Shown here piece by piece: positions 51,209 through 59,778 of a stretch of 64,000 bases of DNA. Below the pieces are notes generated by a model. That model had not been told where the DNA came from, did no database searches, and saw only the letters and a list, made by a program, of their open reading frames with translations. Numbering within the stretch: position 1 is the first letter of the stretch; every line of letters starts with the position of its first letter. The DNA lies in NCBI GenBank assembly GCA_963837695.1, contig CAWINZ010000005.1, positions 2,046,001 to 2,110,000 of the forward strand. Direction: 5' to 3'. The stretch is from VRUE01 sp963837695 (GTDB taxonomy: Bacteria; Actinomycetota; Thermoleophilia; Solirubrobacterales; 70-9). A program made the translations under genes and the position numbers.

Positions 51209-51651
51209 CGGATCAGCTGGATCTCGATATCCACTTCGGCATCAGCCCAGCTTCGATCCGCTGTCAACGCAGGCACGCCGAGTCGCCCGGCGAGTGCGAG
51301 ACAGGTCCGGTCTGCCAACGAAAGACCCTGCTTGGTCGTGACGGGACGCAGCCGCGCTACTTGGATGCAATCCGCCTCGGTCATCCCTTCGATTGCCAAT
51401 GCTCGACCGATGAACCCACGCTCGCGGTAGTCCAACTCAAGAGCCACCGGATCGCCGCCGCGCTCCGCGACCTTGGACAGAACCTCGGCCCAATTCACAA
51501 CGCTGATGGCAGAGCGTCCCGCCAGTGCTGCGGCGACAGCTGCCTCGCCTTCCTCTTTGTGAATGAGCGCCATCAACGCCGAGGCGTCGAGCACCGTGGT
51601 TGGTTGCCCGACGTCAGTGCTTGCCACTGCGCTGCCCAGCGCCTGAGTCAA
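51205..51651 (-). CDS. PIN-domain ribonuclease, VapC-type toxin
   Basis: A 148-residue PIN protein with the metal-binding acids D22 (VLDASALMAL), E56 (NWAEVLSK), D114 (SLADRTCLA) and D132 (TADRSW). VapC toxins cut tRNA or rRNA. TTG 51651 has AGGCGG upstream and overlaps the preceding gene by 38 bases; GTG 51627 is an alternative. It is the middle gene of a three-gene operon. Confidence 0.85.
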   Translation of the reverse strand: MTQALGSAVASTDVGQPTTVLDASALMALIHKEEGEAAVAAALAGRSAISVVNWAEVLSKVAERGGDPVALELDYRERGFIGRALAIEGMTEADCIQVARLRPVTTKQGLSLADRTCLALAGRLGVPALTADRSWADAEVDIEIQLIR

Positions 51652-51805
51652 CGTGATCCGCCTGAACTTCGGCGCGACGGTCTGCGATCAGCTCGTCGGC
51701 CAGGTTTCGGTCCGGGGCAAGGTGCGAGATGCTCCCTCGCGCATACTCGATCGCGGCGAGACGCTTCTCGACCTCGGCATCAGTGACTTTGGTCGCGTGG
51801 GCCAT
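51614..51805 (-). CDS. Probable antitoxin of the PIN toxin
   Basis: A 63-residue protein (ATKVTDAEVEKRLAAIEYAR) that precedes and overlaps the PIN gene, the usual antitoxin position. The N-terminal half is helical and charged; a ribbon-helix-helix or AbrB DNA-binding domain is not evident. It should bind and silence the toxin, but the family is not recognised. Confidence 0.6.
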   Translation of the reverse strand: MAHATKVTDAEVEKRLAAIEYARGSISHLAPDRNLADELIADRRAEVQADHVDSGAGQRSGKH

Positions 51806-51842
51806 GTTGAAAGCTTATCGGCCTTCCTTGCCAGAACCTGAC

Positions 51843-52181
51843 TCAGCGCTGGGTCGACAATGGCCTGAGACGACCTCTTCCGCGCCGCGCAATGCGAACC
51901 AGAGCGGCCCTCGGAGCTACCTGCGAGTAGTCGTCCGGCGGTGGAGATGCTGTCCCAGCCGTAGCCCACACGTTCCGGGCCGCTCGAACCGCGTTGTAGT
52001 GCGAAGCAAACGACTCGCCCGAGGTCGTGACGATTTTTCCGTTCCCAGCGCGCAGATGCCAGCGCCAGTTCCCGGCAATATCTTGAAACACCTCAAATCT
52101 AGACATCTCAAAGCCTTCCGTAATCGACGTGTCTAGGCGAACATAAGTTCGCAGGGTCGTCGGACGGACTTTTGCGCCCAT
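51843..52181 (-). CDS. DUF1508 (YegP-like) domain protein downstream of the integrase
   Basis: A 112-residue protein with a single DUF1508 unit (SRFEVFQDIAGNWRWHLRAG, then FASHYNAVRAARNV). The fold is a small beta-rich domain of unknown role. ATG 52181 shares one base with the integrase stop (TGATG), so it is translated with the integrase. An arginine-rich tail (RRGRGRLRPLSTQR) could bind nucleic acid. Confidence 0.7.
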   Translation of the reverse strand: MGAKVRPTTLRTYVRLDTSITEGFEMSRFEVFQDIAGNWRWHLRAGNGKIVTTSGESFASHYNAVRAARNVWATAGTASPPPDDYSQVAPRAALVRIARRGRGRLRPLSTQR

Positions 52182-53317
52182 CAAGACTCAAGAAAGGAAT
52201 CCAGCAGCGCTGCCGCCTCGGCCTCCGTACCGGGCATCAGGTGGCCGTAGAGATCGAACGTGACCTTGATCGAGGAATGGCCCATGAAGACGGAGAGGGC
52301 CTTGGCGTTGACACCTGCCGCGATCATGAATGAGGCATAGGTATGGCGCGCCTGGTGTAGGCGCAGCCGCTCTGTCAGGCCAGTCTCAGACCAAGCGCGG
52401 TCGGCGCGTCGATAGAGGCTCGCAGCGTGAAACGGTGCGCCGCGCGCGTCTGCGAAGACCAGCCGGTCGTCGGCAAGCTCTCCCCCGCGCTGGCGCCTGT
52501 CGGCCAACAGCCCGCGCAGGACGCCAGGCATCGGCGTCGTGCGCTGGGACGTGCGGGTCTTGGGAGCGATCGAACCCTCCAGCGGGTCCCACGACTCGCG
52601 CACTCGGATCGTTCCCCGGTCGAGATCGACGGCGCCCCAGCGCAGCGCTCGCAGCTCCCCGTACCGCAGTCCCGAATAGAGCGCCGTTGCCCATGCTGGC
52701 CGATCCCCAGTAGGTAGCGCGGCGATCAACCGCGCGGCGATCTCCGGCGACACGATCTCGACCTCGCCGGGGTCAGGCATCGGCAGTTCGAGGTCGTGGG
52801 TCGGGTTGACCGGGACGCCTTCACGCGAGCGCGCTCGCCGGTAGATCGCCTGGAGCGGCTTGAGCGAGTTGCGAATGGTGGACGCCGCCTGCCCCTCCAC
52901 CAGCCAATCGTCCACGAGCGTTTGCAGGTCCAAGGTCGTGACCGCGTTCAGCCGCCGCGAACCGAACACCGGCAGGACCCGCTCGACAAGCGCCTGTCGA
53001 TAGCCGCGCAGCGTCGAAGGCTTATAGGGGCGCCCGGAGCGGTTGCGAATGTCGCCGCGCTCAGCCGCCAGAAGCCAGGCATCTGCCGCCTCGCTCAGGG
53101 TCTTCCCGTTGGGCGCGCGCAGCTTCCCCCGGTCGAGCGAGCGCTTGGCGTCCGCACGCCACGACCTTGCTTCGGATCTGCGAGCAAAAGTCTTGTAGAT
53201 CTTCCGGCCGTCTTGGGGCGAGTAGACAGATGCCTGCCATCCCCCGCTGCAGTTGCAGCGCCCGCCATCGCGGGCGCTGCAACCTTTCGAGTGCCGCTTC
53301 CTGATCCCCTCAGCCAT
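52181..53317 (-). CDS. Tyrosine recombinase (integrase) of element 1
   Basis: A 378-residue phage-type integrase for tRNA-Cys. The N-terminus has a cysteine cluster (GCSARDGGRCNC) and an arm-binding domain, then the SAM-like core-binding domain (about 75-170). The catalytic residues are R218 in GLRYGELRAL, HxxR at H321/R324, H347 in GHSS and the nucleophile Y357 in DLYGHL. It is coupled by TGATG to the XRE gene upstream and DUF1508 gene downstream. It is clearly related to the integrase at 61090. Confidence 0.93.
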   Translation of the reverse strand: MAEGIRKRHSKGCSARDGGRCNCSGGWQASVYSPQDGRKIYKTFARRSEARSWRADAKRSLDRGKLRAPNGKTLSEAADAWLLAAERGDIRNRSGRPYKPSTLRGYRQALVERVLPVFGSRRLNAVTTLDLQTLVDDWLVEGQAASTIRNSLKPLQAIYRRARSREGVPVNPTHDLELPMPDPGEVEIVSPEIAARLIAALPTGDRPAWATALYSGLRYGELRALRWGAVDLDRGTIRVRESWDPLEGSIAPKTRTSQRTTPMPGVLRGLLADRRQRGGELADDRLVFADARGAPFHAASLYRRADRAWSETGLTERLRLHQARHTYASFMIAAGVNAKALSVFMGHSSIKVTFDLYGHLMPGTEAEAAALLDSFLES

Positions 53318-53718
53318 CAGGAATCCTCGTCGGGGGACGCGCGCTCCTCCAGCTCGTCGCGCCCTTCGCGCACCAGCTTGACCACGTCAAAGGTCTTCGT
53401 CTGACCCGCCCGAAGCGCCGCAGCACGCTCCATCGCCGCCGCGTGCCGCTCGGCGCGAGAGGAGATGGTGAATTCTCCCGCCTCAGTGGTGCTTGGCGTC
53501 CAGGTGATGCCGTCGAGGAGCGCGCAGTCGATCCGCACGCCCAAGCCGCTCGCGATCTTGATCAGCGTGTCGATGCGAGGGACCCGCGCCCCTCGCTCCA
53601 GCAGACCGACCTCGGTCCGGTGGAGCGAGCAGCGGAGGCCCAGCTCTTCCTGAGAGACGCCGGCCCCTTTGCGGAGCACGCGCAGGTTCTCGCCGAACCG
53701 CTGGGCGACCTCCATCAT
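53317..53718 (-). CDS. XRE-family transcriptional regulator of element 1
   Basis: A 133-residue protein with an N-terminal HTH_3 domain (ENLRVLRKGAGVSQEELGLR, then LHRTEVGLLERG) and an extra C-terminal helical part (residues 80-133). It probably controls integrase expression, with which it is coupled. It overlaps the winged-helix gene upstream (ATG 53718 or 53715). The counterpart in element 2 is 62271-62558, which lacks most of the C-terminal extension. Confidence 0.85.
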   Translation of the reverse strand: MMEVAQRFGENLRVLRKGAGVSQEELGLRCSLHRTEVGLLERGARVPRIDTLIKIASGLGVRIDCALLDGITWTPSTTEAGEFTISSRAERHAAAMERAAALRAGQTKTFDVVKLVREGRDELEERASPDEDS

Positions 53719-54008
53719 TCGCCCTCCAGGCCAACGAAATAGAGCGCGGCTCGGGTCGGGACGAGGAATGCACCCTCGCAGTGCAGGAGCCCGGCGGCGA
53801 CCAGTTCGCGAATCGCCCGCTCGACTACGTCGTTCTTCCTGAAGTCGGCGGGAGGGGCATAAAACACCCGAGCGACCTCGGGGATCGTCAGTTGACTTGG
53901 ATGCTCGTCGATCAGGAACGTGAGGACGGCGCGTTCTGCTTGGCGCGTTTCAGCGACGTAGTCGGTGGGTCCGAACTGGTTGCAATCCGTAGGGTTGCGA
54001 TCAGCCAT
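53715..54008 (-). CDS. Small winged-helix protein of element 1
   Basis: A 97-residue protein whose middle reads as a winged helix: RAVLTFLIDEHPSQLTIPEV, then DVVERAIRELVAAGLLH and a beta-wing FLVPTRAALYF. ATG 54008 follows a strong AAGGAGG and a conserved leader hairpin. It heads the wHTH-XRE-integrase operon and is probably a regulator; the homologue in element 2 is 62561-62851. Confidence 0.8.
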   Translation of the reverse strand: MADRNPTDCNQFGPTDYVAETRQAERAVLTFLIDEHPSQLTIPEVARVFYAPPADFRKNDVVERAIRELVAAGLLHCEGAFLVPTRAALYFVGLEGE

Positions 54009-54033
54009 AGGGAGCTCTGCCTCCTTGTGGTCA

Positions 54034-54068
54034 GGCTCCCGGTTGGCGTTGACCCGCCGCCGGGAGCC
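54034..54068 (-). promoter_or_regulatory. Conserved leader hairpin before the winged-helix gene, element 1
   Basis: GGCTCCCGG (54034-54042) pairs with CCGGGAGCC (54060-54068). The same stem stands at 62878-62912 in element 2 while the loop differs, and in both it is followed by AGGAGG and the winged-helix start. It is likely an operator, or an RNA hairpin controlling the integrase operon. Confidence 0.65.
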
Positions 54069-54129
54069 GCTTATTTGATTTGGCGATGCCCAGGGTACCA
54101 GGGGCGTAGGATTTCTCCTACAACAAGGT

Positions 54130-54327
54130 CTATTCGCCCCGGAGAATTTCCCCGATTCGGGTCCAGTGCAAGCCGACCTCCTCTGAAATGTCCCGGAGTG
54201 AAAGCCCGGCCTTCTGCGCCCGCTTGAAGCTCGCGAGGCGTTCTGCGTGGGCCTCCCCGAGCTTCCGCTCGAAATTGGACTGAGTGCGCCGCAAGTCTTT
54301 GCGGGCTTTCTGCTCGGAGGTATCCAT
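54130..54327 (-). CDS. Small HTH protein with coiled N-terminus, element 1
   Basis: A 65-residue protein: a charged helix (ARKDLRRTQSNFERKLGEAH) followed by an HTH-like segment (FKRAQKAGLSLRDISEEVGL, then HWTRIGEILRG). The motif resembles a MerR/XRE-type recognition helix. Element 2 encodes a relative (62974-63198). It is probably a DNA-binding accessory for excision or transfer. Confidence 0.75.
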   Translation of the reverse strand: MDTSEQKARKDLRRTQSNFERKLGEAHAERLASFKRAQKAGLSLRDISEEVGLHWTRIGEILRGE

Positions 54328-54394
54328 GACTGCGAGGAGCCTAGAAGCTGCGCCCGGTTTCGCGCGGTCGGGACCTCGCAGCCCGTCGCGCATG

Positions 54395-54607
54395 TCATGC
54401 CATCTCCCGGAGCGCACGACTGGCGTTCTCAGCCGTCCACCGCTCAAGCTCGCTGACGGGAACGAGGCGCTTACGCCCGCGCCGGACCAGGCGAAGCTCC
54501 GGCGCGACGTTCTGATCGAAGAAGTCGGGGCCGACGCCGATCGCCGCAGCCGCCTCCGGCGGCGTCAGGGCGATCCTCGGAATCGACGCGGCGAGCTTCT
54601 TAGCCAC
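54395..54607 (-). CDS. Excisionase-like HTH_17 protein, element 1
   Basis: A 70-residue protein with the MerR-like excisionase fold (IALTPPEAAAAIGVGPDFFD, then LRLVRRGRKRLVPVSELERW). Such proteins bend DNA at att sites and steer the integrase to excision. GTG 54607 overlaps the end of the ATPase gene by eight bases. It is nearly identical to 63226-63438 in element 2. Confidence 0.85.
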   Translation of the reverse strand: MAKKLAASIPRIALTPPEAAAAIGVGPDFFDQNVAPELRLVRRGRKRLVPVSELERWTAENASRALREMA

Positions 54608-56255
54608 CGCCACCCAACTCCCTCGGTGGGAAGACCTGCACGATCTCGCCGGTGTTCTTCGCGGTCGGGTTGATGAGGACCGCTTCCCCGGTGCCCAGGC
54701 GCTTGATCTGATCGGGCATGACGACGAACTCGCGCGCTCGGGTGCGGGTCCCTTCGCGCGGGGTGAACCAACCGTCGCGTTTCCCACCGGTTTTCTCCGT
54801 GGTCGACCACGACAGCCGCGTGCCGGCCATCCTCGCCATGCGCTCGGCCGAGTCGGGGTCGGCCTCGCGGTGGACGACCGCGAACTCGATGTTCGTCAGC
54901 ACCTGCTCGGTCAGCGTGTCGGAGTCGTCTTCGGGCTGCGCGCCGCGAAGGTCGGCGAGACTCTGCGTCCCGAGCACGACACTCAGCGCCGCTCCACGGC
55001 CGCGCTGAAAGAGCCGCGCCACCTGTCCGGCAGCGAGTGCCGCGAACTCATCGATCACAAGCAGCGCGCCCGACTTGCTCCCCTGCATCTGGGCGGTCAT
55101 CCCGACGAGGTCGATCACCAGGGCCGCGCCGAGCAACTGCGAGGCGGCGGGGAAGCGGTCGGCGTCGATGTGGAAGTAGACGACGTCTCCCGCTCTCAGG
55201 GACTCCGCCAGGTCGATCTGCGGTCCTTCTCCAAGAGCCGGGTCCAAGCGCGGCCCGAGCTCGCCGTCTGCGAGCACGGCGAGACGGTCGCGACCGCCGC
55301 CGAGATCTGAGCGACCGCGAGCCGAGAGGCCATCGACGTAGTCGGACACGCTCACAGCGAGTTCGCCGCCGGTCTCCGCGGCAAGCAGGTCGAGCCGGTC
55401 GGGGTCCATGTGGCGGACGATCTCCGAGAGCGTGGGCGGCCATTTCCCGGCTGCCTTCATTGCTTTCAAGACGTGCAGGAGCAGGCGCTGGGTCGCCAGC
55501 TCGTAGTGGGGCTCTGACCAGCGATGCCCGGCGAGCGCCTTGTCGGTGATCTCGGTCGGCCCGCCGCGCGCGAAGGGGTTGTAGATGGCGTGGCCGTCGG
55601 GTGACCAGGCTCGGAAGCGGGCTCCGGTGTGCTTTGCCGCTTCTTGGATGACGTGGCGCAGGTAGCGGTCGCCCTTGGGGTCGATGACGATCGCCGGCAG
55701 GCCGGCGAGGATGTGGGCCTGGGCGATGGCGGCCTGGGTGACGGTCTTGCCCGAGCCCGTCGCGCCGATCACCAACGAGTGGACGCCGCGCGAGTATCCG
55801 AACGGAACGTGGTAGACGGCTCTCTTGCGCGTCTTGCCGAGCGCCAGCCAGTCCCCGCTCACGCGCCCCAGGGCGTTCTTTTGCGTCGGGCGCACCCCCT
55901 GCTCGCCGAGCTGCTTTCTGGCCCACCAGTAGATGGCGGCATTCAGCGGGCCGACCGCGTTGCGCGCCCTGTCTGCCTCCTCGCCGCCGCGCTCGGTGTC
56001 CTGCAGGTGCCAGTAGAAGCCGGCGCCGGCACTCATGGCGCTGGCCGTCATCAGCACCAGCCCGAGCTGCCAGTCAAACAGCCAGACCAGATAGGCGACG
56101 GGCGCTCCCAAGAGTCCCCAGGTCCAGCGCAGACGGAGCACGCGCAGCACCACCAAGACGGCGAAGCCGAGCGCCAGCCCGGCGACGAGCGGCTCGAATA
56201 CGGACCACAGGTGCGAGCTGACCTCAAGCGGGGCGATTTTGTGTCTGTGTTTCAT
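54600..56255 (-). CDS. VirD4/TraG-like coupling ATPase with N-terminal membrane helices
   Basis: A 551-residue protein. Two or three membrane helices in the first 85 residues precede a motor domain with Walker A LVIGATGSGKTVTQA and Walker B LLVIDEFAALAAGQVARLF, followed by LGTQSLADLR. Coupling proteins bring relaxase-bound DNA to a secretion channel; single-protein DNA pumps of actinobacterial elements are another possibility. Its start overlaps the next gene (ATGA). Confidence 0.85.
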   Translation of the reverse strand: MKHRHKIAPLEVSSHLWSVFEPLVAGLALGFAVLVVLRVLRLRWTWGLLGAPVAYLVWLFDWQLGLVLMTASAMSAGAGFYWHLQDTERGGEEADRARNAVGPLNAAIYWWARKQLGEQGVRPTQKNALGRVSGDWLALGKTRKRAVYHVPFGYSRGVHSLVIGATGSGKTVTQAAIAQAHILAGLPAIVIDPKGDRYLRHVIQEAAKHTGARFRAWSPDGHAIYNPFARGGPTEITDKALAGHRWSEPHYELATQRLLLHVLKAMKAAGKWPPTLSEIVRHMDPDRLDLLAAETGGELAVSVSDYVDGLSARGRSDLGGGRDRLAVLADGELGPRLDPALGEGPQIDLAESLRAGDVVYFHIDADRFPAASQLLGAALVIDLVGMTAQMQGSKSGALLVIDEFAALAAGQVARLFQRGRGAALSVVLGTQSLADLRGAQPEDDSDTLTEQVLTNIEFAVVHREADPDSAERMARMAGTRLSWSTTEKTGGKRDGWFTPREGTRTRAREFVVMPDQIKRLGTGEAVLINPTAKNTGEIVQVFPPRELGGGG

Positions 56256-56995
56256 CGCGGCACTACCTCCTCGATTCGGATGCGCTCCCGGGCGCGGGTC
56301 TTTTCAACCGCCCGCTCGACTGCGCGCCGGGTCGCCCCCGGCGCACAGAGGTAGCGGACCTCGGCAACCCAGCTCGCCCGTCGCCAGGCGCGGATCAGTT
56401 GCTCAAGTCGTTGCGGGGCCTTGGGAGTCAGCTCGACCTCGATCGCGATCGGGCGCCCGTCAGTGAGGACCGCCAGGTCAGGCCGGTGCAGACGCGGCCC
56501 GCCATCTGGAAGCTCGCCGACCTTGGCGCTCGCAATCGCTTGTCCCTCGATCCGCTCGAACAGGCGCAGCTCGCGCTCGCTCAGCACTCGCTCGGGCCCA
56601 AACTCCTCGCCGAGCAGCAGAGCGGTGGATGCGCAGCGCAGCCAGTGGTCGACGGAGCCGGGCGAGACGACGGCGACGCCAAGGCCAAGCCCGGCGTAGC
56701 GCAGGCCGATGCGAGTCGCCCGCAAAAGGCTCGGCTCCTCGCGCACCAGGTCAAGGCGCCCCAGCAGCCCGCGCTCTATGCAGGCCGCAACCCTCCGATA
56801 GGCAGCCGTACGCCCGACGCCCATCCTCGCCATGACGTGCTCGATCGCGACCGCCCCATGCCGCCCGACGAACCGCACCAGCTCCCGATCTCGGCTCAAC
56901 GTCTCGCCCTCCAGCGCCATCGATGTCTGCCCTGCCATCACGTCCACACCTGACAAGACGAGCGAGCCCCCTGAAACGTCCCACTTCTTCTCCAT
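56252..56995 (-). CDS. Replication-relaxation family protein of element 1
   Basis: About 247 residues from ATG 56995 (ATG 56938 is an alternative). A winged helix (LVRFVGRHGAVAIEHVMARM, VGRTAAYRRVAACIERGLL in outline) is followed by a C-terminal part with RLHRPDLAVL and IAIEVELTPKAPQRLEQLI, as in Replic_Relax (PF13814) proteins. Members are thought to start plasmid or element replication or relaxation. It is coupled to the ATPase gene downstream. Confidence 0.72.
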   Translation of the reverse strand: MEKKWDVSGGSLVLSGVDVMAGQTSMALEGETLSRDRELVRFVGRHGAVAIEHVMARMGVGRTAAYRRVAACIERGLLGRLDLVREEPSLLRATRIGLRYAGLGLGVAVVSPGSVDHWLRCASTALLLGEEFGPERVLSERELRLFERIEGQAIASAKVGELPDGGPRLHRPDLAVLTDGRPIAIEVELTPKAPQRLEQLIRAWRRASWVAEVRYLCAPGATRRAVERAVEKTRARERIRIEEVVPR

Positions 56996-57410
56996 ACCCC
57001 TTACACGTTTCAACCCCCTCCCATGCCACCCCCCGTCCCTGAACCACCCCCGCGCCGCTTGCCTCTCGAACTCAGAACTCTCAAAGCGCTCTGGCAAGCG
57101 GCTCGGGGGTGGACTGGCGATCCATACTTCAATCCACTCCGCCGGAGTCCGGCAAGCACCCGCCCCGCTGACCTACTTGCAGCAGTAGCGCCGGGCTCCC
57201 TGCCGGTCAAGGGCGCGCAGCGCCCGACCCCCGGAGGGGGTTGACGGGCGGGGAGCCCGGCGCTTCAATCGCGAGTGGGTCGGAACACCACGCGTTTGAC
57301 CGCGTGAGGACGCCTATGAAGACCAGCGTGTCAGGCCAGCATGCCTAGATTGGTCCCCGTGAGTTTTATTTGGGTCCCCATTCGGCCCAATTTCAGATAC
57401 GTTGGCGCCG
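56996..57410. other. 415-base non-coding region with candidate origin structures
   Basis: No supported gene. The region separates the leftward transfer genes from the rightward cargo genes, so it should hold two divergent promoters. It also contains the multi-stem structure at 57190-57261 described separately. The stretch 57262-57410 shows nothing further. Confidence 0.6.
57190..57261. other. Nested hairpins, candidate oriT or replication origin
   Basis: Twenty-one-base arms at 57190-57210 and 57241-57261 pair at 19 positions. They enclose two more stems: GGGCG/CGCCC (57211-57225) and CCCCC-GGA-GGGGG (57228-57240). The cluster lies upstream of the replication-relaxation and coupling genes, where oriT or an origin is expected. 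Confidence 0.55.
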
Positions 57411-57761
57411 ATGATGGGTCAACTTCCCCTCGCGGCGTCAGGGGCTCAACTCTCTAACTCCGACGCCCTCATTGCTCTGGTTACCGTTGAGGGCCTGCTC
57501 TTCGCAGCCCTCGCCGTCAGCGTGACTCTTGCTGGCGAGACGAAAACGGGCCGCCCGAAAATCGTCCGGGGGGCGAAACTAGCCTGGGCGATAGCCGGCA
57601 CGATTTTCCTCATTTCCTTTGGAGCAATGATGGCATGGCTCGAACTCTTCGCCAGCCATTGCCCCTCGGGCTTTCGCGCCAACGCAATCGCGGCAATGAT
57701 CGCAGTCGGAATCGTTGTCCAACCCGGCCTCGCTGGCTGGATCGCATCGGGAGTGAGGTAG
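57411..57761 (+). CDS. Small three-helix membrane protein, first gene of an unknown cargo pair
   Basis: A 116-residue protein with three membrane helices: LIALVTVEGLLFAALAVSVT, LAWAIAGTIFLISFGAMMAW and AIAAMIAVGIVVQPGLAGWI. A short basic loop (TKTGRPKIVRGAK) separates the first two. ATG 57411 (or 57414) is the start. It is followed four bases later by a 622-residue protein in the same direction. No family recognised. Confidence 0.65.
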   Translation: MMGQLPLAASGAQLSNSDALIALVTVEGLLFAALAVSVTLAGETKTGRPKIVRGAKLAWAIAGTIFLISFGAMMAWLELFASHCPSGFRANAIAAMIAVGIVVQPGLAGWIASGVR

Positions 57762-57765
57762 CCCG

Positions 57766-59634
57766 GTGCCCTCCCGTCCCAAGGTTTTGAGCGAAGCCGA
57801 GATGACGTGGTTCCAAGCGATCAACGGACCCAAGTGGATGAGAAAATGGCAGTACAAGAAACGCCAGCGCGTCACCTACTACCAAGCCCTGGATGACCAG
57901 GTTGAGATGCTCGCTAAATTCGGCTACCACGATCCCCTTGATGGCGAGTCGCTGCGTGAGCTGCTGGCGATCGTAATCAGTAAAGACGGAACCTTCGGTC
58001 CCTTTTTCCGTGATGAAGGGGGTCAGGATCTGCAGACCGAGGATGGCTGGAAGCGGCTATGGAGCGTGTGCGCTGGTCGGGTGGTCGAAAGGTATCTCGC
58101 GCAGCGCGACGAGCCCGCCCCGTCGGGGCCAGGATATGTGTTGCCCGCAGCTTTCGCCGGGTCGGTCACGGAGCTCGTTGAACATGCAGTCGCCGCTGGT
58201 GAGCTCTCGGCCAAATCGGGACGAGCCGCAGGCGAGGACTTCCTCGTCCCACCCGGTAAACCAGAGCTAGTCGAGGAGGCCCGAGCAGCACTAGAGGAGC
58301 TACTTGCCACGGACATCAACCTCGCCGCCGAGGCCGGCGAGGAGGACGACATACCCACGAAGGAGCGAGAGCTTGAGATCACCAAGAGTGCCCTCATGCA
58401 ACTACGCGTCGGCGAGCTCCGCAAGATTGCCGAAGAAGAGGACCTGCCTCTAGTCCGTGGGAGGGAGAATCTCGCCAGCACTATCGCCCGCAAGTACAAC
58501 GCAAGCCGAGTGGAAATCGCCGAGCTAATACTCGACAAGCTCCAAGACAACCCGGAAACCGGCCACACGACTCATCTGGTACCGCTTGCAGATGAGCCCC
58601 AGCTAGCTACGGCGAAGGGCCGTCTTGCCGAGCTAGAGGGTCACTACCTCCGCCTTGAGGTCGCGCATTGGCTGGTCTTTGGCGATTCAGATGGCGATGG
58701 AGAAAAAGTCAGATTCGCCGGTGAGATGCGCTATTACGACATCGCACCACAGCGCGAGGGTGGTCAGGCGGAGATAGCGGCTCGTCGGCGGAAGGCCGCC
58801 GTCGAGGTTCGCCTGCGCAAAGGTGTGCCGTGGGCAGAAATCGACGGACGTAATTTGACGCAAATCCGTCGTATGCGATCAGCTTTCGGCAGAGCCCTGG
58901 ATGTGCAGACTCAGCCAGCGCTCCCCATTAACATCCCCGCGCTCGAAGGTGTCGCGGCCACCCTAGACCGCCACACGCTACTGATACTGCGCATCCTTGA
59001 AACGGGGCTACGTGATGAGTTCATCGACTACGCAAGCTTCACCGCTGCTGACTTTACGAAGCCGAAGAAGGAAGGCGCTGAAGCCGACCCGCTGCGTCCA
59101 ACGGTCAAACAGGTCAAGCTGGCTGGCCAGCATATCCTCTCGTCGCCCGACGCCTGCCGCCTCATAGCAAAAGAGGGCCAGAGAATGGTCACTGTCGAAT
59201 TCCGGACGCGCTACAAGCAGAACCTAAAAGGGCCAAGCCACTTCAGCTCCGTGAAAATATCGCTTGCCTCAGATCGGGCCACGGTGATGACGAGCTTCGG
59301 TGGGAATTCGAAGACCGCCCGCCGCCTTCACGATGAGTTAGTCAAGCGGCTACGGAAAGCAATCGACCGTGGGGTCAAAGAGGCGACTGACCTCGACGCC
59401 ATTGTTAATCAGATCGTCGCTAGAGCCGACGAGACGGGCGAGGTCGAGACGGTCGACATCTTGCCGCCTGCTGGCGAGAACGGCATTGAAGCGGGTACTG
59501 GGGCTGGGGTGGCTTCTGACGCAAGCAGCACCAAAGGAACGGCAACCGAAGGCGGCGAGGCAACCTCGTCGGATGGCGAGGAGGTCAACTCAATCGATGG
59601 CACCAATCCAGCCGTCGAAGCCGAGAGCGTCTAA
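57766..59634 (+). CDS. Large cargo protein of unknown function with SAP-like segment
   Basis: A 622-residue protein with no domain I can name. Residues 1-110 are rich in Trp/Tyr/Lys. About 209-247 read as a SAP-like helix-extension-helix (LRVGELRKIAEEEDLPLVRG). Residues 330-560 are mixed alpha/beta with a basic segment (VTVEFRTRYKQNLKGPSHFS), and the last 55 residues are acidic low complexity. AT content is higher than in neighbouring chromosomal genes, which suggests transfer. ATG-less start: GTG 57766 four bases after the membrane protein stop. Pairing with a membrane protein resembles defence cargo, without proof. Confidence 0.65.
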   Translation: MPSRPKVLSEAEMTWFQAINGPKWMRKWQYKKRQRVTYYQALDDQVEMLAKFGYHDPLDGESLRELLAIVISKDGTFGPFFRDEGGQDLQTEDGWKRLWSVCAGRVVERYLAQRDEPAPSGPGYVLPAAFAGSVTELVEHAVAAGELSAKSGRAAGEDFLVPPGKPELVEEARAALEELLATDINLAAEAGEEDDIPTKERELEITKSALMQLRVGELRKIAEEEDLPLVRGRENLASTIARKYNASRVEIAELILDKLQDNPETGHTTHLVPLADEPQLATAKGRLAELEGHYLRLEVAHWLVFGDSDGDGEKVRFAGEMRYYDIAPQREGGQAEIAARRRKAAVEVRLRKGVPWAEIDGRNLTQIRRMRSAFGRALDVQTQPALPINIPALEGVAATLDRHTLLILRILETGLRDEFIDYASFTAADFTKPKKEGAEADPLRPTVKQVKLAGQHILSSPDACRLIAKEGQRMVTVEFRTRYKQNLKGPSHFSSVKISLASDRATVMTSFGGNSKTARRLHDELVKRLRKAIDRGVKEATDLDAIVNQIVARADETGEVETVDILPPAGENGIEAGTGAGVASDASSTKGTATEGGEATSSDGEEVNSIDGTNPAVEAESV

Positions 59635-59778
59635 CCCAGGCGTCGCGCATGCCACCCTCTGTGCCACCCTGCGCCACCCAGACAATCGGATTCAGCCGGA
59701 ATTGGCCGGATTCGCGTTGCCTCGCAAAAGTCGCCGTAAACCGCTCTAGCAAGCCGCAAACCGCCTGCCAGAGCCAGA

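Noticed and set aside
54395..54607. Antitoxin (VapB-like) reading of the small HTH_17 genes
   Set aside because: The fold and its position next to integrase modules in both elements fit excisionases; no toxin is adjacent.
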